Shown here: piece by piece, positions 22,249-31,279 of the stretch
Numbering within the stretch: the stretch's first letter is position 1
How the letters are laid out: every line of letters begins with the position of its first letter
Assembly (NCBI RefSeq): GCF_001469165.1
Contig: NZ_JABX01000042.1
Span: 1 to 53,983 of the forward strand
Direction of reading: 5' to 3'
Origin: Thiohalocapsa sp. ML1
GTDB taxonomy: Bacteria; Pseudomonadota; Gammaproteobacteria; Chromatiales; Chromatiaceae
DNA length: 53,983 nt
Position numbers and translations under genes: made by a program
Notes under the pieces: generated by a model
Databases searched by the model: none
Told to the model about the DNA's origin: nothing
The model's input: only the letters and a program-made list of their open reading frames with translations

Positions 22249-23469
22249 ATGTGGGAAATTTGGCGTCGTTATCCGAAGGCCTACCTCTGGTCGATCCTGC
22301 TGCATCTGGCGTTGGCCGGCATGCTGCTGCTCGGCGCCGACTGGCTGGTGCCCGACCGGGACCTCGGCGCCGTGGACAACATGGTCCAGGCGAGCCTGCC
22401 GGCGACGCCGGACATCGAGCGGCGCATCGAGGCGTTGCAGGCGAGCGCAGCGCGGCCGGAGCCGGCCCCGCCGCGCCAGCCGCCGCCCCCGCCCGAGCCG
22501 CCGCCGCCTGACCCCGCCGCCGAGCAGGCGCGGGCCGAGTCCGAGCGCGCGGCGGAGGCGGCGCGCCAGGCCGAGTTGGAACGCGAGCGCCAAGCCGAGC
22601 TGGAACGCGAGCGCCAGGCTGAGCTGGAACGTGAGCGCCAGGCTGAGCTGGAGCGCCAGCGCCAGGCTGAGCTGGAGCGCCAGCGCCAGGCCGAGCTGGA
22701 GCGCGAGCGCCAGGCCGAGCTCGCAGCCCGCCGCGAGGCCGAGGCCGAGGTCCGCCGCAAGGTCGCCGAGGAGGCCGAGCGTCGCGCCGCCGAGGAGGCC
22801 CGCCGCCGCGCCGAGCAGGAGGCCCGCCGGCTGGCCGCCGAGGCCGAGGCCGCCGCCCAAGCCGAGCGGGAGCGCGCAGCGGCCGAGCGCCGCGCGTCAG
22901 AGCTGGCCGCGCAGCGCGAGGCCGAAGCGCAGGCCCGCCGCGAGGCCGACGAACGTGCGCGCCGCGAGGCGGAGGCGCGCCGGCAGGCGGAGCTTGCGGC
23001 CGAGCGCGAGGCCCAAGACCGCGCCCGGCGCGTGGCGGACGAGGTCGCCCGCCGCGAGCGCGAGCTGGAGGCCGCGCTCGCGGCCGAGCTGGAGCGCGAG
23101 ACGGCCGTCGCCGAGGCCGCCCAGCAGGCCGAGGAGCGCCGCCGGCGCACCGCCTTGCAAGAGGCCCAGCTCGCCGCCGCGCGCAAGCAGATCGCAAGCC
23201 GCTGGGTGCCGCTGATCCAGAGCCGCATCAAGGGCGTTTGGGTCCGGCCAGCGGGCAGCCCCGCCAACATCGAGACCGTCGTGAATCTGCGGCTCGAACC
23301 GGGCGGGCAGGTCATCCCGGGCAGCGTCCGCGTGGTGCAGAGCAGCGGCAATGGGGCCTTTGACCAGTCGGTGATTTCCGCCGTCTACAAGGCCTCGCCG
23401 CTGCCGGTGCCGGACGGTGCCGAGTTCAACGAGATGTTCCAGGACTTCAATTTCAGGTTCAGGCCGTGA
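22249..23469 (+). CDS. tolA: Tol-Pal system protein TolA
   Basis: TolA spans the periplasm and contacts Pal and TolB. The 406-residue protein has an N-terminal anchor (KAYLWSILLHLALAGMLLLG), a long Ala/Glu/Arg coiled coil from about residue 85 to 305, and a C-terminal domain (ASRWVPLIQSRIKGVWVRPA, then VNLRLEPGGQVIPGSVRVVQ and NGAFDQSVISAVYKASPLPV). The coiled coil begins with six tandem copies of RQAELER[E/Q], encoded by a 24-bp DNA repeat. It lies 9 bases after tolR. The tolB gene follows after a 150-base gap. Confidence 0.96.
   Translation: MWEIWRRYPKAYLWSILLHLALAGMLLLGADWLVPDRDLGAVDNMVQASLPATPDIERRIEALQASAARPEPAPPRQPPPPPEPPPPDPAAEQARAESERAAEAARQAELERERQAELERERQAELERERQAELERQRQAELERQRQAELERERQAELAARREAEAEVRRKVAEEAERRAAEEARRRAEQEARRLAAEAEAAAQAERERAAAERRASELAAQREAEAQARREADERARREAEARRQAELAAEREAQDRARRVADEVARRERELEAALAAELERETAVAEAAQQAEERRRRTALQEAQLAAARKQIASRWVPLIQSRIKGVWVRPAGSPANIETVVNLRLEPGGQVIPGSVRVVQSSGNGAFDQSVISAVYKASPLPVPDGAEFNEMFQDFNFRFRP
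22564..22731 (+). repeat. 24-bp tandem repeat in tolA (six full units)
   Basis: Six 24-bp units (22564-22707) plus a diverging seventh encode RQAELER[E/Q] octapeptides. Neighbouring units differ mostly at third codon positions, so the repeat is prone to slippage while keeping frame. Such changes would lengthen or shorten the TolA periplasmic coil by eight residues. Confidence 0.9.
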
Positions 23470-23551
23470 TGGGGCTGCTCCGGGATGGAACAGGCAGCAT
23501 CGGCGCAAGCGGGCGCCGCCCGGCATGCGGGATCGGGAGCAGATCGAATTC

Positions 23552-23593
23552 GACCCCGACACCGACCCCGATTCCGATAGCGACGCAGACGTA
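23552..23593. repeat. Hexanucleotide array GAYNNN x7 upstream of tolB
   Basis: Seven hexamers (GACCCC, GACACC, GACCCC, GATTCC, GATAGC, GACGCA, GACGTA) lie between tolA and tolB, ending 27 bases before the tolB ATG. The array belongs to the same class as 275-328 and 3751-3786, but degenerates toward its 3' end. Confidence 0.75.
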
Positions 23594-23620
23594 GACCGGA
23601 TTGATGAGGTTTTCAGAATT

Positions 23621-24919
23621 ATGCGACTCAGCGTTTTTCAGCCCGATCTGCTCCTGCTGCTGATCCTGCTGTGCGCGGCCGGGGTGGCCCAGGCCAAGCT
23701 CACCATCGAGATTACCGGCGGCGTCGAGGGCGCCCAGCCCATCGCCGTGGTGCCCTTCGGCAACGTCGATGGCGCGAAGCCGGGCGAGGATATCGCCGAC
23801 ATCATCGCCGCCGACCTCGCCCGCAGCGGCAAGTTCAAGCCCATGCCGCGGCGCGAGATGCTGGTGACGCCGCATCGGGAGGCGGACGTGGACATTCGCG
23901 AATGGCAACTGCTCGGGATGAACAGCCTCGTCGTAGGCGAGGTCATGCCGAACGCCACGGGCGGTTACGCCATCCGCTTCGAGCTGCTGGATGTGTTCAG
24001 CGGCAAGAAGCTCCTCGGCGATACGGTCTCGTCCACATCCAAGGGGTTGCGCAACGCCGCACACCGCATCGCGGACAAGATCTACGAGGACCTCACCGGC
24101 GAGCCCGGCATCTTCGCGACTCGCATCGCGTACGTGACCTCCGCCGGGCACAACGCCCGCGTGGCGCTGCGCGTGGCCGATGCCGACGGTTTCAATGCCC
24201 AGACCATTGTCGATTCCGCCGAGCCCATCATGTCGCCGGCGTGGTCGCCGGACGGGAACAAGCTCGCCTACGTGTCCTTCGAGGGCCGCCAGTCCGCGAT
24301 CTATGTGCAGGACTTGGCAAGCGGCCGGCGCGAGCGCGTCGCGAGCTACGAGGGCATCAATGGCTCGCCGACGTTCTCGCCGGACGGGGGCAAGCTCGCG
24401 ATGATGCTCTCCAAGGACGGCAACGCGGACATCTACGTGCTGGACCTCGCGAGCCGACAACTGACGCGGCTCACGGACCACTACGCCATCGACACCGAGC
24501 CCGCCTTCTCGCCCGACGGCAGCCATGTCGTGTTCACGTCCGACCGCGGCGGCAGGCCGCAGATCTATCGGGTGAGCACCGCCGGCGGCCCGGCGCAGCG
24601 GGTGACCTTCGAGGGCGATTACAACGCCGCCGCTGCGTACTCGCCGGACGGCGGCACGCTGGTGATGATCACTCGCGAGAACGGGCGCTTCCGGGTGGTC
24701 ATGACGGACGCCAACGGCGGCGCCCGGCGCTACGTCAGCGACGGCAGCCTGGACGAGTCGCCAAGTTTCGCGCCCAGCGGCAGCGTGGTAATTTACGCGA
24801 CCCAGAACAATGGTCGCGGCGTGCTGGCCGCCACCCCCCTCTCGTCCGGGGCGAGCCATCGGTTGTCGCGCGACGCCGGTGAGGTGCGCGAGCCCGCCTG
24901 GTCGCCGCTGTTGCGCTGA
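23621..24919 (+). CDS. tolB: Tol-Pal system periplasmic beta-propeller TolB
   Basis: TolB is a periplasmic partner of Pal and TolA. The 432-residue protein has a signal peptide with cleavage after VAQA (residue 25), an N-terminal alpha/beta domain (PIAVVPFGNVDGAKPGEDIA), and a six-bladed propeller marked by repeated WSPDGNKLAYVS-, FSPDGGKLAMML-, FSPDGSHVVFTS- and YSPDGGTLVMIT-type blades. It ends at AWSPLLR. The ATG at 23621 is chosen because the signal peptide begins there; upstream codons are repeat translation (Asp-rich). Confidence 0.97.
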   Translation: MRLSVFQPDLLLLLILLCAAGVAQAKLTIEITGGVEGAQPIAVVPFGNVDGAKPGEDIADIIAADLARSGKFKPMPRREMLVTPHREADVDIREWQLLGMNSLVVGEVMPNATGGYAIRFELLDVFSGKKLLGDTVSSTSKGLRNAAHRIADKIYEDLTGEPGIFATRIAYVTSAGHNARVALRVADADGFNAQTIVDSAEPIMSPAWSPDGNKLAYVSFEGRQSAIYVQDLASGRRERVASYEGINGSPTFSPDGGKLAMMLSKDGNADIYVLDLASRQLTRLTDHYAIDTEPAFSPDGSHVVFTSDRGGRPQIYRVSTAGGPAQRVTFEGDYNAAAAYSPDGGTLVMITRENGRFRVVMTDANGGARRYVSDGSLDESPSFAPSGSVVIYATQNNGRGVLAATPLSSGASHRLSRDAGEVREPAWSPLLR

Positions 24920-25016
24920 GCCGAACCGCTTCTCTCGCCATGCCGAGCCAGCATGTAGCGCCGACCAGGGTGCCGCGCCGATCCGCTGCGTCCGTCTTTG
25001 TTCAGGAGCCCCACCC

Positions 25017-25571
25017 GTGAAGCCTGGTTTTCGCCTCCTTTCTACCCTGCTTGTGCCGTTGCTTGCCCTGGCCGCCGGCTGTGCGACCCAGCCGCCACCG
25101 CCGCAACCCAGGCCGCCGAGCGCGGCGGAGCTGAACGCGATGACGCCGGGCGCGGACTCCCAGGTCCGCGAGCCCGCGCTGGCACCGGAGGTGGCGCTCG
25201 AGCCGGCGCGGCCGCTGTCGCCGCTGGATGATCCGAACAGCCCGCTCTACAACAAGGTCGTCTACTTCGACTACGACACGGCCGAGATCCCCGCCGATGC
25301 CACGGACCTGCTGCGCACGCATGCCAACTACCTCTACAACACGCCGGGCGCCGCCGTTACGCTCGAAGGCCATACCGACGAGCGCGGCACCCGCGACTAC
25401 AACCTTGCCCTGGGCGACCGGCGCGCGGACGCTGTGCAGCGCTTCATGATCGCCGAGGGCGTGCCCGCGGATAAGCTGAGCCGCCTGAGTTATGGCGAGG
25501 AGCGCCCGGCGGACCCGCAAAGCTCCGAGCGCGCCTGGGCGCTGAACCGCCGCGTCGAACTGGTGTACTGA
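25017..25571 (+). CDS. pal: Peptidoglycan-associated lipoprotein Pal
   Basis: Pal anchors the outer membrane to peptidoglycan and is remodelled by TolB. The 184-residue product starts at GTG 25017, 8 bases after AGGAG, and has a lipobox LALAAGC with Cys22. After a Pro-rich linker comes the OmpA-like domain: VVYFDYDTAEIPADATDLLR, then TLEGHTDERGTRDYNLALGD and RRVELVY at the C-terminus, with the Asp and Arg that bind diaminopimelate. The spacing to cpoB is one base after the stop. Confidence 0.97.
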   Translation: MKPGFRLLSTLLVPLLALAAGCATQPPPPQPRPPSAAELNAMTPGADSQVREPALAPEVALEPARPLSPLDDPNSPLYNKVVYFDYDTAEIPADATDLLRTHANYLYNTPGAAVTLEGHTDERGTRDYNLALGDRRADAVQRFMIAEGVPADKLSRLSYGEERPADPQSSERAWALNRRVELVY

Positions 25572-25572
25572 C

Positions 25573-26556
25573 ATGTTGCCGATGCCCGCCCGTCCGCTGC
25601 CGCGCCTCGCCGGCGCCGCCACGCTCGCCGCCCTGCTCGCGAGCGGCCTTGCACTCGACGCCGTCGCCCAGTCGCGCAGCGACGCGCTACTGGCGCCGAC
25701 GCCGACGCCGACGCCGACCCCGGCCGCCGCGCCCGCCGCCAACGGCGACTCGCCGGTGCCCGCCGCGGAGCTGGGCGAGCGACTCGCTAGGCTGGAGCGG
25801 ATGCTGAACGAAAGGAGCCTGTCCGACTTCGTGCTCCAGCTCCAGCAGCTCCAGCAAGAGATGCAGGAGCTGCGCGGCCTCGTGGAGCTGCAGCAGCACC
25901 AGCTCCGGCAGGCCGGCATCACGGTGCCGCAATTCGGCCAGTCCTATGCCGAGCAGAAGGCGGCGGCGGAGGCCGGCGAGGCCGCCGACGGCGAGCCCGC
26001 AGCGGCCGAAGGCGCGGCTGCTGGGGAAGCTGCCGAAGGCACCGATGCAGCCGCAGTCGCCGCCGACGCGGTGCCCATCGCGCCGCCGCCGAAGACCGGC
26101 GTCGGCGCACTCGGCGGCGGCGGCGACTTGGGCGGTACGCTGGCGCTGCCCTCGCCGGAGACGCTCGAAGGCGGCGAGCAGGACGCCTACCGGCGCGCCT
26201 TCGAGCTGCTGAAGGACCGCGATTACGACGGCGCGAAGAAGGAGCTCGCCGCCATGCTGGTGCAGTATCCGCAGGGTCAGTATTCCGACAACGGGGTCTA
26301 CTGGCTCGGCGAGATCGGCTATGTCACCAAGGACTACCCGGCGGCGCTGACCCACTTCAACCGGCTCGTGAGCGACTACCCGGGCAGCCCCAAACTGCCG
26401 GCGGCAATGCTCAAGCTCGGCTACATCTACCAGGACCAGCAGGACACCGAGCAGGCCCGCAAGATGCTCCAGGCCGTGAACGAGCGCTTCCCGGACACCA
26501 CCGAAGGCCGCCTCGCCAAGGGCCGGCTGGAGCAGATGTCCCGCGAGGGCGGCTGA
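25573..26556 (+). CDS. cpoB: Cell division coordinator CpoB (YbgF)
   Basis: CpoB links Tol-Pal activity with PBP1B during septal peptidoglycan synthesis. The 327-residue protein has a signal peptide (to about residue 36), a Thr-Pro repeat (PTPTPTPTP), a trimerising coiled coil (RLARLERMLNERSLSDFVLQ to LRGLVELQQHQL), an Ala/Glu/Gly-rich linker longer than in E. coli, and a TPR domain (YRRAFELLKDRDYDGAKKEL, then SDNGVYWLGEIGYVTKDYPA and KLGYIYQDQQDTEQARKMLQ). It completes the operon; nothing follows on this strand until 32475. Confidence 0.95.
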   Translation: MLPMPARPLPRLAGAATLAALLASGLALDAVAQSRSDALLAPTPTPTPTPAAAPAANGDSPVPAAELGERLARLERMLNERSLSDFVLQLQQLQQEMQELRGLVELQQHQLRQAGITVPQFGQSYAEQKAAAEAGEAADGEPAAAEGAAAGEAAEGTDAAAVAADAVPIAPPPKTGVGALGGGGDLGGTLALPSPETLEGGEQDAYRRAFELLKDRDYDGAKKELAAMLVQYPQGQYSDNGVYWLGEIGYVTKDYPAALTHFNRLVSDYPGSPKLPAAMLKLGYIYQDQQDTEQARKMLQAVNERFPDTTEGRLAKGRLEQMSREGG

Positions 26557-26621
26557 GCTGAGCCTGCCCCAGGCGGGTACGCCGCGGCGTGCGCGAATGT
26601 ACCCGTCACCGGGTGCTCGTC

Positions 26622-26684
26622 GCTCCGCGGTGTGACGCGGGTATCCGGCGCTCCGCGCCGACGGATTCGTGACACCGCGGGAGC
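26622..26684. other. Inverted repeat between convergent genes
   Basis: Arms GCTCCGCGGTGTGAC (26622-26636) and GTGACACCGCGGGAGC (26669-26684) are complementary apart from two bulges. It lies between cpoB (plus) and the STAND-like ATPase gene (minus), where a two-way terminator would be expected, but there is no T-tract on either side. Confidence 0.5.
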
Positions 26685-26711
26685 GATGTCACGAGACGAG
26701 CGAGCGCCTCC

Positions 26712-29700
26712 TCAGGCCGGCTCGCTGCCGCCGGCGGCGGCGTCCAGCTCGGCGACCAGGGCGCGCACGGCGATGGCGATGTCCGGCGCGGCCCGCTCCA
26801 GCACGGCCGGGCTGCGGTCCCGGGCCAGGTAGTCCAGCGTCAACAGCACCGCCTCGGCGGTGGGGGCCGCGTCCGGAGACAGGGTCTTCAACTCGTGGGC
26901 CAGGTCGCGGAGCAGGTCGTCGGAGGGGCGGTCCTGGAGCAGGCCGACGAACAGGGCAGTGAGCGCCGCGAGCGGGGTCGTCTTGGGCTTGGCGGCGGAC
27001 GGCTCGCGGACGCTCCGGTCGGTTGGGGGATCGAGCAGGTGTCCGATCAGCCGACGGCCGATGGCGAAGGCGGCGGGCTTGCCGGCGTTGCGCTCGGCGG
27101 TGGGGACGGCGCTGCCCATGGCCTGCAACAGGGTGCCGGCCCGGTCCGGGGTCTCGCCGAGGGCCGCGTCCAGGGTGCGCCAGGCCTCGGCGTCGGCGCC
27201 GCGCAGCAGGTGCATGGCGGCGATCAGGCCCCGCAGCGTCGTGCCGAACGTGGGATCACGGTCGCGGAGGTTCGCGGCGAAGGCCAGCGCATCGGTCAGG
27301 GTGGCGATGGCGTCGTCGTAGCGCTGCCGATCGCGGAGTATGAGATGCGCGCGCACCCAGAGCCATGTCTCGCGCCCGGCCTTGTCATGCTCGGGCAGCG
27401 ACGGATCGGCGCGCAGGGTGGCGATGCTCCGGCGATGGGCCAGCAGGGCCAGGTCGATGGCGTCGGCCTGCTCCAAGGCCTCGGCCCAGGATTCCCAGTC
27501 GGTGGCAGCGCCCGCCCCGGGCCGGCGGAGCGACGCCAAGCGGTCCAGGCACTGCTCGGGGCCGAGCCCTTCGGCCTCCCAGGCCGGTAGCAGGAACCCA
27601 AGCAGCGGCCCCAAGGGCCAGCCGCCGAGGCCGGCGGCGACGGCCGAGGCCAGGCCGTCCTCGGCGCAGGCGTTGGCCAGCGCCCGGTCCTGGAACTGGC
27701 GCAGCCGCTCGGCGGCGCGGTGGGCCAACCGCCACGCATCGGAATCCGCCGCGGCCGGCCGCCTGTCCAGCCGCGCGAGCCGCTGCCGCCAGGCATCCGC
27801 CTCGGCGGCCTCGTCGCCGAGCTTGGCCGCCGCTTCGGCGATGTCCTCCAGGTTCAGGTCAATCAGGTCCTCGCGCTTGGCCTGCTCGGCCCAAGGCAGG
27901 GCCTCGCGATGGGCGGCCAGGGCCTCACCGGGCTGCCCCAGCGCCCAATGGTTCCAGCCGAGGTTGCCGAGGGCGACGGCCAATGCGTCCGGGTGACCGT
28001 TGCGACGGGTGGCCTCCAGGGCCTGCTGGCGCAGGGACAGGGCCTCGTCCGGTCGGGCCTGGCGGTCAGCCAACTGGGCAAGTCCTTCGAGATTGGCGGC
28101 CTGCCAGCGCCCGTCATCGGCCGCGCGGGCGAGATCCAGCCCGTCCGTGAAGGCCGCCCTGGCTTTGTCGGTCTCGCCCTCGCCCAGGTGCAGCAGGCCA
28201 AGCCAGTAGTTGGCCTGCGCGGCCAGGTCCGGGGCATCGGCGTCGGCTGCAAGCCGGCAGGCGCGCCGGTAGGCAACCTCGGCCCCGGCGGGATCTTTGC
28301 TGAAACCGCCAAATTCCGCTTCGGCGCGCGCGAGATACCAACCGATGATCAGCCAGTTCCTTGCCACGCCGCGGTCATTGCCGGCCTGCTCGAAGGCGGC
28401 GATGGCCAGGCGATGGGCGTCCAGGGCCGGCTCGGCGCGCCCGAGCTTCATGGAGAGCCAGCCGATCGGCTGCAGCAGCAGGCCCCGTAGCGCGTGATCC
28501 TCGGCCGCGGCCCGGTCCAGGTGGGCCTGGAGGTCGGCGAGTTGCGCCTCCAGGTGCGCCGTGTCGTCGCGGTCTTGGTTCGGTGACGAGTCCGTCTCGA
28601 CGAGCTGCCGCAGCAGGGCCGGATCGGCAAGGGCCGGGCAGTCGGCCAACTTGTGGCCGCTCTGCTCCAACCGCACCCGCGCAAAGACGCTCGCCTCGGC
28701 CGTCTGCCCCCGGGCGAAGAGCTTCAGCGCAAAGGCACGCAGCTCGTCCCCGCGATAGAAGGTGGCGAGAAACTCGGCCATGGCCGCAAGCGGTGTCTCC
28801 AGGGCACGGTGGTCCAGGTGGCGCTTCTTGTAGAACTGCACCAGCACCCGGTCGGCGACCCGATACAGGGTCGCGCGGCCCTTGTGCTCGCGCTCGCCGA
28901 AGACGATCTCGTTCTCGCGCAGCCAACTGAAGGGCTGGGCGATGCGGTTCTGGGGCAGGCCGACGCGCTCTGCCAGCTCGCTCTGGGAGCAGGGCTCGCC
29001 GCCGCGGATCAGGGCGTCGAACAGGGCGCGCGGCACGTCGGGCATGCGCTCCCAGATCAGGTCCTGGTAGTAGGGGGTCAGATTGTCCACCAGGGCGTCG
29101 AGGGTCTGGGCGGCGCTCACCGGGTCGCCGTCGGCGCGCAGCAGGTCGGCCAGGATCACGGCCATGCGGGGGCTGCCGCCGGTGAAGGCGCTGATGGCGC
29201 GCACCTTGGCCTCGGGCCAGTGGCCCTCCTGGCGGCGCTCGTGGCCGGCGCGGCGACGGAAGTAGTCGAGATACTCGCCGGTGTCCCAGGGTTCCAGGCG
29301 CAGGTGCTCGAAGCTGTGGAAGAGCCGGTCGCCGTAGCGCTGGTCCAGGTCGCCGGCCAGGGTGGAGACGATCAGCATCACGCGCCGGTCGCTGTCGAGC
29401 CAGGCGCGCAGCCGGGACTGGTCGGCCTTGGACTTGAAGGCCCGCTCCAAGAGCCGATCGAAGTTCTCGATGGCGGCGATGGCGAGCGGCGGCGTGCCGG
29501 CGCCCGAGCCAACGTCCGAGCCGGCGCCGAGCCGCTCGGCGATGGCCGCGTCCAGCTCGGCGACGGCCGTCCCCCAGGCGTCGTCGGGCTCGCCGCCGAG
29601 GCGCGGCATCAGGCTGGCGGCCGGGGCGCCGGTGAGCAGCCGGTGCAGCTCCCGAGGCAGGGCGGCGGCGGTGGTGAGATTGGGCTGCTCCTCGGGCAGC

Positions 29701-29957
29701 AGCAGGAAGCGGTCCGGGCTGCCGCGGTCCTTGAGCGCCACCTGCACTAGGCGCAGGAAGAAAGACTTCCCCATGCCCCGCGGTCCGATGAGCATCAGGT
29801 GGCGGTTCGCTCCGCCGCCGGCCCGGTTCTCGTCGATGGTCTTGAGGGTGACGGCGAGCGGCGAGTCGCGGCCGGTGGCGAGCGTGCGCACGGTGCTGTC
29901 GGCCATGTTGTGCGGGTCGAAGCGGTAGACGGTGGCGCGGATGTCCTCAGGCCCCAT
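26712..29957 (-). CDS. Large STAND-like ATPase with TPR-like repeats
   Basis: The 1081-residue protein begins with a nucleotide-binding domain: Walker A GPRGMGKS at residues 58-65 (in LMLIGPRGMGKSFFLRLV), a possible Walker B at AIAAIENFDRLL, and a sensor-like region VMLIVSTLAGDLDQRYGDRL with a downstream winged helix (CSQSELAERVGLPQNRIAQP). From about residue 480 it is a long alpha-helical repeat region with TPR-like units (ARAAFTDGLDLARAADDGRW; ALGNLGWNHWALGQPGEALA). This architecture fits STAND NTPases, many of which sense infection or stress. No effector domain is recognised. Its ATG at 29957 overlaps by 11 bases the smaller ATPase gene upstream, with which it forms an operon. Function is not known. 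Confidence 0.75.
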   Translation of the reverse strand: MGPEDIRATVYRFDPHNMADSTVRTLATGRDSPLAVTLKTIDENRAGGGANRHLMLIGPRGMGKSFFLRLVQVALKDRGSPDRFLLLPEEQPNLTTAAALPRELHRLLTGAPAASLMPRLGGEPDDAWGTAVAELDAAIAERLGAGSDVGSGAGTPPLAIAAIENFDRLLERAFKSKADQSRLRAWLDSDRRVMLIVSTLAGDLDQRYGDRLFHSFEHLRLEPWDTGEYLDYFRRRAGHERRQEGHWPEAKVRAISAFTGGSPRMAVILADLLRADGDPVSAAQTLDALVDNLTPYYQDLIWERMPDVPRALFDALIRGGEPCSQSELAERVGLPQNRIAQPFSWLRENEIVFGEREHKGRATLYRVADRVLVQFYKKRHLDHRALETPLAAMAEFLATFYRGDELRAFALKLFARGQTAEASVFARVRLEQSGHKLADCPALADPALLRQLVETDSSPNQDRDDTAHLEAQLADLQAHLDRAAAEDHALRGLLLQPIGWLSMKLGRAEPALDAHRLAIAAFEQAGNDRGVARNWLIIGWYLARAEAEFGGFSKDPAGAEVAYRRACRLAADADAPDLAAQANYWLGLLHLGEGETDKARAAFTDGLDLARAADDGRWQAANLEGLAQLADRQARPDEALSLRQQALEATRRNGHPDALAVALGNLGWNHWALGQPGEALAAHREALPWAEQAKREDLIDLNLEDIAEAAAKLGDEAAEADAWRQRLARLDRRPAAADSDAWRLAHRAAERLRQFQDRALANACAEDGLASAVAAGLGGWPLGPLLGFLLPAWEAEGLGPEQCLDRLASLRRPGAGAATDWESWAEALEQADAIDLALLAHRRSIATLRADPSLPEHDKAGRETWLWVRAHLILRDRQRYDDAIATLTDALAFAANLRDRDPTFGTTLRGLIAAMHLLRGADAEAWRTLDAALGETPDRAGTLLQAMGSAVPTAERNAGKPAAFAIGRRLIGHLLDPPTDRSVREPSAAKPKTTPLAALTALFVGLLQDRPSDDLLRDLAHELKTLSPDAAPTAEAVLLTLDYLARDRSPAVLERAAPDIAIAVRALVAELDAAAGGSEPA

Positions 29958-31111
29958 GATCGATCCTCCATTGCCGCAGCACGCGCAGGGCCAGGGCGTA
30001 TTCGCCGGGCGCGAGCGCATGGACGAACTCCTGGCGCTGGAGCTTCTCCAGCAGGGGGCCGAAGGGCACGGCGGCGTCCGGCAGCCGCTCGGCTAGGGCT
30101 GGGCGGCTTAAGGTGTCGGAGTCGGCGCGGGCGAGGGCGTTGAGCAGAGCCTCGGCGGCGGCGCGCTCCTCGGGGCTGAAGTGCTTGGCAAGCCGCTCCT
30201 GGAACTGGGGGAAGAAGCTGCTGCGCAGGTCCGGCCAGTATTGGCGGGCGAAGATGCGCTCCAGGTAGTCCGCGTCGCAGCGGTCGGCGCCGGAGAGCTT
30301 GCGGGCGATCAGGTCGATGAAGAACGGGTGCAGGTCGTCCAGGCGGGCCAGCACCGCGTCCAGGCAGGCGTCGTCCCAGCTCTTGAGCCCGAAGCCCTGG
30401 CCGCGCTGGCGCAGCATCGCGCGGGCCTCCTCGGGCTCGAACGGGTGCAGGGTCAGGCGATCGACGTTGTTCATCACCTGGCTCGTGATGCCGAGATCGG
30501 CGAGCAGGAAGTCCATGCTGATGGAGCCGGCGATGGCCATCGGCGTGCCGCTGCCGCGCCAGACCCGCAGGGTGGACAGGACTTGCTTGGCGAAGCGCTG
30601 CTCGAAGCCCTGCTCCAGCAGGTTCTCGATGGGCCGGAATACGCAGCAGCTCGTCGATGAGCAGGGCGACGGGCGGGTCGGCACCGGCAAGGGCCTTGCC
30701 GGTGGCGGCGGCGATCGGCTCCCAATAGTCGATCAGGCCCTTGTCCAGTTCCACCGAGGCGCCGCCGAAGCTGCCCTTTTTCAGCCGGTTCTGGATGCTG
30801 TCGGCGAGCCGGCTCGGCAGGGTCTGACCGTCCAGCACGAGCTTGCGCCAGCCCGAGACCACCCCCGGCGGCAGCGCGGCGAGGATGGCGTTGTAGAGCT
30901 GGGACGGCGTGGACAGGGTCTGCACGTCGATCAGGCAGGGCGCAACCCGGCCCGATTCGGCCGGATCGGCGGCTGCCAGGCGCCGCTGGGCCTCCCGCAG
31001 GATCCAGCTCTTGCCTGTGCGGCGCACGCCGAAGATCAGCACGCTGCCGCCCACACGCAGGGTGTTGCAGACGGTCTGGACCTCGGCCTCCCGGAATAGG
31101 AAGTCGCGCAT
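29947..31111 (-). pseudogene. P-loop ATPase (archaeal-ATPase-like), frameshifted
   Basis: The frame from ATG 31111 (ribosome site AAAGGAT) encodes MRDFLFREAEVQTVCNTLRV, Walker A GVRRTGKS (28-35), and Walker B PPVALLIDEL. One base too many near 30635-30636 then shifts the frame; removing it gives ELLRIRPIENLLEQGFEQRF, followed by a sensor-like stretch TPMAIAGSISMDFLLADLGI and EPEEARAMLRQRGQGFGLKS with a C-terminal winged helix ending at 29947. Restored length is about 387 residues, like PF01637-type ATPases. It overlaps the large STAND-like gene by 11 bases. It may be inactive, or the indel may be a sequence error. Confidence 0.7.
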
Positions 31112-31279
31112 GAAACTATCCTTTCTGTTTGATATCAGTCACGGATGATAGGCTTGCCGGCGCGGGAGGTCAAAGGGCACAGGGCTGTGTGCGACCCTGA
31201 CCTTGGCCCGCGACGGTCTCGCCGTCGTGACCGACGCCTTCGTTCTCGCGCAATGCCTTGCCGACGGCGCCGCGCCGGC

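Noticed and set aside
26592-26711. Terminator between cpoB and the STAND-like gene
   Set aside because: A hairpin exists but there is no T-tract on either strand, so it is listed only as an inverted repeat.
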